A stretch of 64,000 nt of DNA from NCBI RefSeq assembly GCF_004135735.1, contig NZ_CP012670.1, positions 10,682,501 to 10,746,500 on the forward strand, given 5' to 3'. The position numbers and the translations under genes were made by a program. The notes beneath the pieces were generated by a model. That model saw only the letters and a list, made by a program, of their open reading frames with translations, searched no databases and was not told where the DNA came from. Positions within the stretch are counted from its first letter, which is position 1. Every line of letters starts with the position of its first letter. Below, one piece after another: positions 24,511-33,800 of this stretch. Source of the stretch: Sorangium cellulosum (lineage in GTDB: Bacteria > Myxococcota_A > Polyangia > Polyangiales > Polyangiaceae).

Positions 24511-27167
24511 GAGGCACCTCCCGTGACGTGGGCCTTCGGCAGGAAGCGCACGTGCCCGACCTCCGCCTCGGCGAACGTGGTCCGCTCGTCGCCGGCGACG
24601 CGCGACAGATCGGCGCGGAACAGATTTGCCCCGGTGAAGTCGGCGCCCGCCAGCCGGGCCTTCGAGGCGAGCGCGTCCATCAGGTTGGCCCCCTGCAGCG
24701 ACGCGTTCTCGAGGTCGGTGCGAATGAGCAAGCCGCCCTTCAGGACGGCGCGCTCCAGGCTGGCCCCGGAGGCGTCGCAGCCGGAGAGGTCGGCGCCGCG
24801 GAGGTTCGCGCGGTCGAGCCGCGCGTCTGTGAGGGCGGTGCCGCGCAGGTTGGCCCGCTCCATGTCGGCGTCGCTGAAGTCGGCCTCGGGAAAGGAGGAC
24901 CCGTGCACGACGACGCCCTGCTGAAAGCGCGCTCCTCGGAACGAGACGCGCTCTCCACGACAGGCGACGAACGTCGTCTTGCGGAGCGCGGCATTCGAGA
25001 AATCGGCGCCGTCGAGCGTGCTCTCCACCAGGTTCGCACCCGACAGATCGGCGCCCGCGAAGCGGGCACCGGTCAGATCGACCTTCAGCAGGTTGCATTC
25101 CCCGAGCGTGGCGCCCGTGAAGTCTGCGCCGCTCAACTTCGCCTCGATCCAGTCGGCGCCCGTGAGGTTCGCGCCCGAAAAGCGCGCTCCTTCGAGCTCG
25201 GCGCGGCTCAGCACCGCCTCGGTCAGGTCGGCGCGCTCGAGGTTTGCTCCGCGCAGCGCGGCGCCGCCCAGGTTCGCGCCGCGGAGCCGCGCCTCGGAGA
25301 GGTCCGTGCCGGCCAGGTTCGCCCTGGCGAGCACCGCGCCCTCGAGGTTGGCCCGGGAGAGATCACAGCCCGAGAGGTCGGCCGACTCGAGGAATGCGCC
25401 CGAGAGATCGACGCCGGACAGGCGCATTCCCGAGAGGTTCGCGCCGGTGAAATCGCGGTTCGCCAGGGGCTCGCCCACCTCGAGGGCGAGCCCGATGACC
25501 ACGCGCGCGCGCTCCGAGGCCTCGGGCTCCATCGCCGCGGCCGCGGGCTGGAGGTGGCCCATGCGCCGGTACATCTCGAACAGGCCCCGCTCCTGCTCCT
25601 CGATCTGGGCGTGATACCCCGGGTCGGCGAGCATCTGCTCCACGTCGGTCAGCACGACGCCCGCCTCGCGTGCCTCCGCCGCCGCCGCGCGCAGCATCGC
25701 GAGGTGCGCGCTCGCCGAGAACTTCGGCGGCCCTGCGCCCTCCTTGGCCGCCTTCTCCATGGCGGCGTCGAAGTCCTCGCCCATCTCGGCCCAGGCTCGC
25801 CTCGCCTCCTCGCGGGCCTGCGCCTCCGAGGCTCTGGCCTGCTCCATCAGCTCCTCGGTCTTCAGGGACGCGGCCTCGACATACGCGGCGAGGGCATCGA
25901 GATCGTCTGGCGGCGGCTCGGGGAGGGGCGGGAGCTCGGCGAGGCCATAATCCTTGGGATCGAGCCCTTCGGCCTCGACGCGCGCGCGTGCCTCCGCGAA
26001 GCTTCGCTCCTGTCCCCTGCGCATGTTCTGGGCGACGAGATACTCGCTCTTCACCCAGCGTCCCATGTCACCCAGGTCGATGTTGGGCGCGACGCCCGAG
26101 GCGCGCGGCGGCATGAGATCGCTGTCCGAGATCTCGGCGACGGCGCCCTTGTCCTTGTCGAGCCGGCGCGCGAGGGCTGCCTGGTAGTGCTCGATCGGGC
26201 GCGGTGATCCGGGCTCCTCGCACGCGCAAAGCAGGTGCACGATGTCGGCCGCATCGTCCTCGGCGATCGCGAGGACGCCGTGGAAGAGGAGGACGCAGAG
26301 CTCCTCGGCGGGAAAGAGCCAGACCGTATCGGGACGCATCGGGATCTCGAGGAAACGATCGCCCTCCGGCGTGCGATGCGTGACGAACGATCGCGTCACG
26401 AGGTCGGGCAGCCGCCCCTCGAGGCGAGGCTTCTCCGGGTGCATGTTCTCGATGAGGATCTCCTCGTCGCCTCGAAAGAGCCCGTCGAGCCACTGGTCCT
26501 CCGGCGCCACGTTGAAGAACGTCGGATCCGTATCGGACGGGAGACCGGGGAAGTGCTCGTCGAGCCAGCGCTTGTCGTAGGTGCCGGCGCGCCTCCGGCG
26601 CTGCGCGAAGGTGATATCCATCGGCAGGAAGCCGGCGGGCTCCGGGCGCTCCGACGGCGCGCGGATCATCTCGCCGTACTGCTCGACGTTGGGCAGCGGG
26701 TGGACGGAGCGATCGCCGAGATCGAGCGGCCTGTGGCCTTTGCCGTGAGGGTTCCTGTCGTAGCCGGCCCCGCCGAAGGCGTGCGCCCAGTCGATGCGCA
26801 GGGTGGTCATCGGCGCGGGCTCGGTCGGCACGCCGTCCCGCCATGTCCGGTCGCCGACCACCGCGAGGCGCTTGTCGACGCTGCCGACCCGCGCTCTCAC
26901 GTACGAGGCCGGGGTGGGCACGCCGCCGGGGGCGTGGAAGCTGCCAGCGACGAGCAGCTCGCCGCGTGACTTGGCGAAGCCTTCGTCGATCGCGCCCTGC
27001 TCGCCGAGCGCGCCGGTGACGAGGCGCCAAAACGACAGCTCGTCGACGAGCGCGCGAGGGCAGGTGAGCGGGAAGCCCAGCATGGCGGTCACGTGGAAGT
27101 AGCTCCGCCGCTGGAGCTCCAGCACCCGGGTCAGCATGGGGACCTTCATCGGCTTCGCGATCTTCAC
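24507..27167 (-). CDS. DUF2169 domain and pentapeptide-repeat hybrid protein, second copy of the architecture
   Basis: The protein has 886 residues. Residues 1-330 are a well-conserved DUF2169 domain, with WAHAFGGAGYDRNPHGKG a diagnostic stretch. Residues 400-560 are helical and rich in Ala/Glu/Arg, possibly a coiled coil. Residues 580-870 are pentapeptide repeats (LSGVDLSGAFLESADLSGCD). DUF2169 proteins accompany DUF4150 tips and are thought to load or stabilise cargo. It starts 68 bases after zinc-ribbon copy 2 and overlaps the following pentapeptide gene. It shares architecture but little linker sequence with the gene at 17380. Confidence 0.9.
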   Translation of the reverse strand: MKIAKPMKVPMLTRVLELQRRSYFHVTAMLGFPLTCPRALVDELSFWRLVTGALGEQGAIDEGFAKSRGELLVAGSFHAPGGVPTPASYVRARVGSVDKRLAVVGDRTWRDGVPTEPAPMTTLRIDWAHAFGGAGYDRNPHGKGHRPLDLGDRSVHPLPNVEQYGEMIRAPSERPEPAGFLPMDITFAQRRRRAGTYDKRWLDEHFPGLPSDTDPTFFNVAPEDQWLDGLFRGDEEILIENMHPEKPRLEGRLPDLVTRSFVTHRTPEGDRFLEIPMRPDTVWLFPAEELCVLLFHGVLAIAEDDAADIVHLLCACEEPGSPRPIEHYQAALARRLDKDKGAVAEISDSDLMPPRASGVAPNIDLGDMGRWVKSEYLVAQNMRRGQERSFAEARARVEAEGLDPKDYGLAELPPLPEPPPDDLDALAAYVEAASLKTEELMEQARASEAQAREEARRAWAEMGEDFDAAMEKAAKEGAGPPKFSASAHLAMLRAAAAEAREAGVVLTDVEQMLADPGYHAQIEEQERGLFEMYRRMGHLQPAAAAMEPEASERARVVIGLALEVGEPLANRDFTGANLSGMRLSGVDLSGAFLESADLSGCDLSRANLEGAVLARANLAGTDLSEARLRGANLGGAALRGANLERADLTEAVLSRAELEGARFSGANLTGADWIEAKLSGADFTGATLGECNLLKVDLTGARFAGADLSGANLVESTLDGADFSNAALRKTTFVACRGERVSFRGARFQQGVVVHGSSFPEADFSDADMERANLRGTALTDARLDRANLRGADLSGCDASGASLERAVLKGGLLIRTDLENASLQGANLMDALASKARLAGADFTGANLFRADLSRVAGDERTTFAEAEVGHVRFLPKAHVTGGAS

Positions 27168-27235
27168 TGGACCTCTCGTCGCGCGTGGGTCTGAAAGGGA
27201 CGATGGCCTCTCGTGCGCCTCGGCGGCTCCATCGA

Positions 27236-27517
27236 TCAGCCGCGGTAGGGCGGCCCCTGCGGGCGCCGCAGCTCGCGGATGTACTTGCCGTCAGCGGGGA
27301 GGCGCTCCTTGAGGTAGAGCTCGACGTAGCCACATTGCTGGCAAGCATAGGCCTCTAGCTTTCCAGCAGCTCCATCGAGGTGAAACTTTCCGGTGACCGC
27401 GAGCTGAAACTCGTAAGATGTGTCTCCGGCGGGAGGGCAAGGATCGTTGTTTGCGACGCGCTCCACGTACCAGAGGGTTGTGCAGAGGCATTTCGGGCAC
27501 GTTCCCGTCGTTTTCAT
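27236..27517 (-). CDS. Small zinc-ribbon protein, copy 2
   Basis: A 93-residue protein with two Cys pairs (CPKC near the N-terminus, CQQC near residue 60) expected to bind one zinc. It is followed by the conserved YVELYLKERL and a basic tail ending in GPPYRG. The ATG at 27517 aligns with the starts of both paralogues, and each has GAGGCA-like sequence a few bases upstream. It is one of three copies in this island, beside vgrG and a DUF2169 gene. Function unknown; nucleic-acid or protein binding is possible from the fold. Confidence 0.85.
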   Translation of the reverse strand: MKTTGTCPKCLCTTLWYVERVANNDPCPPAGDTSYEFQLAVTGKFHLDGAAGKLEAYACQQCGYVELYLKERLPADGKYIRELRRPQGPPYRG

Positions 27518-27667
27518 GCTAGCCTGCCTCGCGTAAGCCTTGCCAGCTCCGCGATCATCTCCACGGCAGGGACGACCCCCGTGCCGTGTTTGCGTGAATG
27601 CGGTTGCTACTTCAGGTGTCAGATAGTGAGTTCTTCGCTCTCCTGTGGTCGACCACCGATGCAACGA

Positions 27668-27943
27668 TCAACCCCGATAGGGCGCCCCCCGTGAGCCTCG
27701 CAGCTCGCGCACGTGCTTGCCGTCTGCGGTCAAGCGCTCCTTCAAGTAGAGTTCGATGTAACCGCACTGCTGGCAGACGTACGCCTCTGTGCTCCCAGCG
27801 CGACCGTATGATCCGTTTCCGGTGACGGCAAGTTGAAACGTGGGATGCTGCTGCATCAAACCAGCTTCCTCATTCGCGGCGACGTTCTCCACGTACCATA
27901 GCACGTTGTGCTGACATTTGGGGCAGATCCCGGTTCGCTTCAT
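27668..27943 (-). CDS. Small zinc-ribbon protein, copy 3
   Basis: A 91-residue paralogue of the proteins at 27236 and 23094, with CPKC and CQQC pairs, the conserved YIELYLKERL and the terminal GAPYRG. It lies 58 bases after vgrG and is the first gene behind it. The spacing and shared start region indicate duplication of the gene together with its ribosome-binding site. Function unknown; position directly behind vgrG makes a T6SS-linked role plausible. Confidence 0.85.
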   Translation of the reverse strand: MKRTGICPKCQHNVLWYVENVAANEEAGLMQQHPTFQLAVTGNGSYGRAGSTEAYVCQQCGYIELYLKERLTADGKHVRELRGSRGAPYRG

Positions 27944-28001
27944 GACTGCCTCTCTCTCTGCCGAATTGCCGGTGTCTAGCGCTGGGTCTCTTGCCGAGAA
28001 G

Positions 28002-30374
28002 TTAAATCTTGGTGAAGTTGGCATTGTAGATGTTGAGTCCTGCCGCGAGGATGTGAGAACCCAAGGTGGACCACACGAAGCTGGCCGTGTCCTTCTTGCC
28101 CCCAGTGATGGTCTCGCCCTTGAACCCGACATAGCCCGCCGAGTACCGCGTGGCTTCTACTTTTAAGCCATTGGCTGACATGTTGATCGCGGTGATATCC
28201 ATCTTCTGTGCGCCGAACGATTCTTTCATGTAAAATGTTTCAAAGAGAAAGTTTGTGTGCTTGTAAGCCTTTGCTGGTGCCGTGATCGTCACCTCCGGCG
28301 CATCGAGCGTGATCTTGGTTGGGCTCTTGACCAGGATCGTCCCGCTCCTGCTCTCGATCGTGATGTCGCCCGTCACCGTGTGTGCCCACGCCCCCTTGAT
28401 GTCCGCGGTCCACCCCTTGCCCACGTCGGTCTTCCACTCGCCGTAATCGTCGTGGTTCAGCGCGGTGACCTTGTGCACCCACCCGCCGGTCACCTCTTGC
28501 TTGCCGCCGGGCTCGATCGTCTGCGTGAGCCCCCCATGGATGTTCTGGGTCATCCCGCCCGCCTCGACCGTATCGGTGCGCCCCGAGCGCACCTTGATGT
28601 TCTGGTGGCTGTTGTAGAACTCGTTCGAGTCCCCATCCACGTTCAGCGTGTGAATCCCGACGTAATGGATGGTCGCGTCGTCGCTGACGTCGAGCCGGAG
28701 CTTGCCGCCGACGTTCTGCCACCACTCCCCGCACACGTTGAACCCGGCGTTGCCGTCCGTGTACACGTAGAACATGCAGTCCACCGCCTGGATCGTCGGG
28801 TTCGCGTCCGGCGTCAGCGGGGGCGCGATGAACGCCTGATGGGTGGGCCCGCCCATGTGAACGTTCGTCCCGCCCACCGGCGTGTACAGATCGATGTGCT
28901 GCTTGCCCTCGAGATCCTCGACGACCATGTGGTTCTTGCCGCCCGTGCGCAGCACGTTCTGCGTCAGGTTGCGGCTCGTGACGGTGCTCGGCCGGTGCAT
29001 GTTCGGCACCACGCCGGCGATCACGGGCCGGTCCGGGTCGCCGCCCTGGAACGACACCATGACCTCGGTCCCCTTGCGCAGCGGGAAATGCCACCCCTCG
29101 ACGCTGCCCCCGTGCGGCTGCATCATGCGCAGGTAGGTCGACGTGGCGCCGTCCGGCAGGTCGCTCGCGTCGAACTTGAAGCGCACCAGGTAGCGCCCCT
29201 GGTCGTCGATCTGCGCATACTGGCTGTCGCTCGGGCCGTCGACCACGCCGTTCTCGAAGCCGTAAATGCGCGGCCACGGCGTCGACTGCGGCGCCCTGAA
29301 CTGCACGTCGGCCGGGATCGCCACCACCTCGACACGGTACGTCTCGCCCTGGTCGAGCCCCGTGGTGCGCGCGACGTCGAAGGAGCCGCCCATGATCGCG
29401 GCCGCGTGCCGCACCTCGACGGCCAGGTAGCGGGTCGGCAAATCCGACGGGCCGTCCTCCAGCTCGAAGACGTACCCGGCCCGCAGCCCCGTGGCGTTGC
29501 CCGTCGCGTGCAGGGTGAGCTCGCGGCAGGCGATCGACTGCGCCTTGACCTGGGCCAGCCGCGCCGCCTCGTCCTGCGTGAACACGCGGTAGCCGTACTC
29601 CCGGACCTCGCCCCGGCCGCTCCTGGACACGGGGTGCTCCCCGGACACCGGCGCGGACGGGTTCGCATAGTTGTAATCGTTGATGTGCACCGCGGCGGGC
29701 AGCGAGCTGAAATCGACGTGCACCTCCCGGAAGCACTCGCCCGCCGACACATCGTTCCCCGAGGTCGGATGGTAGCGGACCCGGCCTCGCCCGCTCAGCG
29801 GCTCGTGCTGCTCCTTGCTGTCGACGACGACCATGATCTCGACGCTGCCGTCATCGACCGGGTGCTCGAAGTAATAATAGAGCCCCTCGCGCTCGAGCCA
29901 TCGATGGATGAAATCGAGGTGACTCTCCCGGTACTGGCAGACGAACTCCTCTTCCGGATAGCGGTCCACGTCGACGCTGAACCGGAGATCGCTCGCCGCG
30001 AGCCCGCCGTGGAGCAGCGTCTCCGTCACGAAGGCGTCGACCTTCTTCTTCGTGTGGACGAAGCTGCGCACCGAGTGGCGCTGGAGCCACAGCCTGGGCA
30101 CGAGCGCTCCCAGGTAGAGCGCGCGGTCGGCCGACTCGCGCAGCAGCCGGAGGCGCACGAACACGCCGTGCCAGCACATCGGCGGCGCGTCGCCCCCGCG
30201 CTGGAGCGCGAGCGTCGCGGGCGCGGCGACCGCGCCGCGCACGTCCGTGCCCGTAGGCACGGTGAACAGCACCTCGATCTCGAACGGACGGCAGAGCGCC
30301 TCGGTGCCCTTGAAGCCCATGACCCGGGCGGTCGGCAGCGATGCGCACTGCATGGAGAGGACGTCGGCGCTCAT
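28002..30374 (-). CDS. vgrG: VgrG spike protein of the type VI secretion system
   Basis: The protein has 790 residues. The N-terminal gp27-like part has FVCQYRESHLDFIHRWLE near residues 165-182 and YYYFEH, classic VgrG signatures. The gp5 OB-fold follows around residues 400-470 with RFKFDASDLPDGATSTYLRM. The C-terminal part is the regular beta needle with a final 90 residues of uncertain role. The ATG at 30374 has a GGGGTGAG ribosome-binding site, and the longer frame upstream is excluded. It heads the minus-strand island and is expected to be loaded on the Hcp tube and carry cargo; no T6SS sheath or baseplate gene is in the window. Confidence 0.95.
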   Translation of the reverse strand: MSADVLSMQCASLPTARVMGFKGTEALCRPFEIEVLFTVPTGTDVRGAVAAPATLALQRGGDAPPMCWHGVFVRLRLLRESADRALYLGALVPRLWLQRHSVRSFVHTKKKVDAFVTETLLHGGLAASDLRFSVDVDRYPEEEFVCQYRESHLDFIHRWLEREGLYYYFEHPVDDGSVEIMVVVDSKEQHEPLSGRGRVRYHPTSGNDVSAGECFREVHVDFSSLPAAVHINDYNYANPSAPVSGEHPVSRSGRGEVREYGYRVFTQDEAARLAQVKAQSIACRELTLHATGNATGLRAGYVFELEDGPSDLPTRYLAVEVRHAAAIMGGSFDVARTTGLDQGETYRVEVVAIPADVQFRAPQSTPWPRIYGFENGVVDGPSDSQYAQIDDQGRYLVRFKFDASDLPDGATSTYLRMMQPHGGSVEGWHFPLRKGTEVMVSFQGGDPDRPVIAGVVPNMHRPSTVTSRNLTQNVLRTGGKNHMVVEDLEGKQHIDLYTPVGGTNVHMGGPTHQAFIAPPLTPDANPTIQAVDCMFYVYTDGNAGFNVCGEWWQNVGGKLRLDVSDDATIHYVGIHTLNVDGDSNEFYNSHQNIKVRSGRTDTVEAGGMTQNIHGGLTQTIEPGGKQEVTGGWVHKVTALNHDDYGEWKTDVGKGWTADIKGAWAHTVTGDITIESRSGTILVKSPTKITLDAPEVTITAPAKAYKHTNFLFETFYMKESFGAQKMDITAINMSANGLKVEATRYSAGYVGFKGETITGGKKDTASFVWSTLGSHILAAGLNIYNANFTKI

Positions 30375-30869
30375 GGGCTCACCCCCTGGCGAGGATCCGT
30401 CGCGACGCCCGTGGAGCGGCCGCGCGGACGATGTCGGATCCCGCGAGGGTACAACGGAACGGCGCTCGAAGGACAAGGACATTGGCGCGGCGCGCTCGTG
30501 CGCTCTGCTCGATCCCCGCACCGGCTTCACCGGCAGTGGACCGCCGCGGCGCTCCCTCTCCTCAGGCTGCCACCACCCGGCTTCGGCCCCCAGGCGGCTT
30601 GATCCGCAGCAAGCGCGCGGATGTCAAGCGCGACCCCTCGCCGTGCTCGATTCGACGCGCGGCCTCAGGGTTCAGGACACGAACAGGTCCCCACCCTGCA
30701 TCGCGTCAGGTGCGTCATCCCGTCGCGCGGCTGTCGCGGGCTGCGGGAACACGGGTCGAGTCCTGCACGGCGCGCAATTTCCGGCTAGAGAGGCGGCGCG
30801 CCTTCGCGATAAGGTGCGGAACGGCGCCGTTTGCTTCAGGAGAGCGCAGCGCGCGCCAACGAGGTGGCC
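30375..30869. other. Divergent intergenic region
   Basis: About 495 bases between vgrG and the surface-protein gene. No gene, repeat or convincing promoter motif is visible. It must hold the promoters of both divergent units. Confidence 0.5.
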
Positions 30870-33800
30870 GTGGCTTTGAGAACCTCTTATCTGGCTTTGG
30901 TGGTGGGTTTGCTCCAGGTGACTGCCGCCTGCGGCGGGGGGGATCCCTCCTCGCCCACGACGAGCGGCACCGGCCCCGGCGGAGGGGGCACCGCGGGCTC
31001 CGGCGGCACGGGCGACGGCTCGGGCGGCGCCGGCGGCGTGCCGGAGCTCGGTGGTGTGGGCGGCTTCGATGGACTCGGCGGCAGCGGCGGCGAGGAGCCG
31101 GATCCCTGCGCCGTCGAGGACGCGCCCCCCGATTGCTACCTGCCTCCCGACCCCGCCTGCGGCGACGGGGTGATCAACCAGGAGACCGAGGTCTGCGACG
31201 ACGGCAACACCTTGCCGGGCGACGGCTGCTCCGGCCAGTGCCAGGTCGAGCCGTACTGGCGATGCCCCACGCCCGGCCAGCGGTGCGAGCTCACCATCGC
31301 CTGCGGCGACGGCGAGCTCCACCCGGGCGAGTTCTGCGATGACGGCAATACCGCGGACGGCGACGGCTGCAGCGCCGATTGCCTCCACGTCGATCCGTCG
31401 TACGTCTGCCGGACGCCGGGCGAGCCGTGCATCCTGCTGTATCGGTGCGGCGATGGCCGCGTGAACGGCTCGGAGGAGTGCGAGGACGGCCAGGACCCGC
31501 CCGTGTCCGGCGACGGCTGCAGCGCCGAGTGCAAGCGCGAGCCGGGCTTCCAGTGCAGCACGCCCAACCAGCCATGCTCGAAGCTGCCGGTGTGCGGCAA
31601 CGGGGTCAGGGAGGGCGGCGAGCGGTGCGACGACGGCAACACCACGAGCGGCGACGGCTGCTCGAGCCTCTGCCGGCAGGAGCCTTACTACAACTGCGCG
31701 ACCCCCGGGCAGCCGTGCGAGCGGCTGATCGAGTGCGGCGACGGCGTGGTGCAGCCTGGAGAGCTCTGCGACGACGGTAACGCGGCCGACGGCGACGGCT
31801 GCAGCGCCGACTGCAAGGTGCGGGATCAGGCGTACGTGTGCCCGGAGCCGGGCGAGCCGTGCATCCTCATCTACAAGTGCGGCGACGGCCGCGTGAACGG
31901 CACCGAGCGGTGCGATGACGGCCAGGACCCGCCGCAGAGCGGCGACGGCTGCTCCGCGGAGTGCCAGCTCGAGGAGGGCTGGGTCTGCAGGCCGAACCAG
32001 CCGTGCACGCGGAAGACCTTCTGTGGCGACGGCGCGGTGCAGGCCGGCGAGCAGTGCGACGACGGCAACACCGCGGGCGACGACGGCTGCACGGCGCAGT
32101 GCCGGATCGTGGCCGGCTGGACGTGCCCGCCCTCCGGCGGCCCCTGCACCCCGCCCGCGCCGCCCGTGTGCGGCGATGGCGTGATCGGCGGCGACGAGGT
32201 GTGCGACGACGGCCAGCCCCCGGCCGGCGGCGACGGCTGCAGCGCGAACTGCCAGACGATCGAGCCGGGCTGGGACTGCTCGCGCGTCGGCTTCCCCTGC
32301 AAGGCCGTGTGCGGGGACGGGCTCCTGCGCGGCAACGAGCAGTGCGACGACGGCGACGTCTTCTCCGGCGACGGCTGCGACGCGTCGTGCCGGATCGAGC
32401 CGGGCCGGGTGTGCGACGACGGCGAGCCCCAGGACTGCACGGGCTTCTCCGCCTGTGGCAACGGCATCCGGGAGGGGACCGAGGTCTGCGACGACGGCAA
32501 CGGCAACTGGCGCGACGGCTGCACGCCGGACTGCAAGGGCGAGCCGGACTGCGCGGCCGGCGCGTGCACCTCGCGGTGCGGCGACGGCATCCTCCTCCCG
32601 GGCGATCCCAACGAGCGGTGCGACGACGGCAACACCGAGAGCGGCGACGGCTGCTCCGCCGACTGCCAGGTCGAGGACGGCTACGTCTGCACCACGCAGC
32701 GCACCGAGATGCGGCTGCCGATGGTCCTGCGCGACTTCATCGGCTATTGCCCGACGGACAACACCTTCAGCGCCACGGCCAACAGCGCCTGCGACGCCGA
32801 CCAGAGCGCGAACCCCCGCGGGCACCTCGACTTCGAGATCGCGCCCAGCGGCAACCGCACGCAGGTCGACGGCACCGTCCTCTCGACGCTCGACGACGAC
32901 GGCAAGCCCGTGAACGCCCACGGCGCCGGCCCCCTGACGCCGAGCGCCACGAACGGCTGGACCACGGGGCAAACCAACTTCCAGTGGTGGTACCGGGACA
33001 ACCCGAATTTCAACAGGACCCTCTTCACCACCATCGAACTGGACGAGGTGAACCCCGGCACCTTCGTCTACGAGCGGAACCCGTTCTGGCCGCTGGACCT
33101 CAACCCGCCTGCCCCGGATACCGCGCTCGAGAGCCTGGTCTCCGCCGGGCTGGAGAGGACGCAGGCCGGCGATGGAGGCCAGCACAACTTCTACTTCACG
33201 AGCGAGGTCCGCTACTGGTTCCAGTTCAACTCGGACAACGACGCGGCCAACGACCCGGTGCTCACGTTCTACGGTGACGACGACGTCTGGGTCTTCATCA
33301 AGAACACGCTGACCGCGGACATCGGCGGCATTCACGGGCAGCTTCAAGAGAGCGTGACCATCCTCGACGACGGCACCGCCCAGGTGACCCCCTGCACCCA
33401 GGGCAGCTGCCCGGATCGCACGCCCTACATCGTCGACCTCGACCTCGAGCACGGCAGGGTCTACGAGATCGCGGTATTCCAGGCCGAGCGCCACGTCACC
33501 GGGTCGAACTACCAGCTCACGCTCGCGGGCTTCAGCGCCGGCACCTCGGTCTGCACGCCGCAGTGCGGGGTCGACCCGCCGGTCGTGACGCTGGGCGAGG
33601 AGTGCGACGACGGCAGCAGGAACGGGTCGGGCTACGGCCAGTGCAACGACTGCCAGCTCGGGCCCTACTGCGGCGACGGCGTGAGGAACGGCCCCGAGGA
33701 GTGCGACAACGGCGTCAACAACAGCATGTACGCCAACGCCTCCGGCGCCTGCGCGCCCGGGTGCGTGCTCCCGGCCCAGTGCGGCGACGGCCAGGTCAAC

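Noticed and set aside
28002..28290. Effector domain at the VgrG C-terminus
   Set aside because: The last 90 residues show no catalytic motif and look like a continuation of the beta structure; too weak to call.
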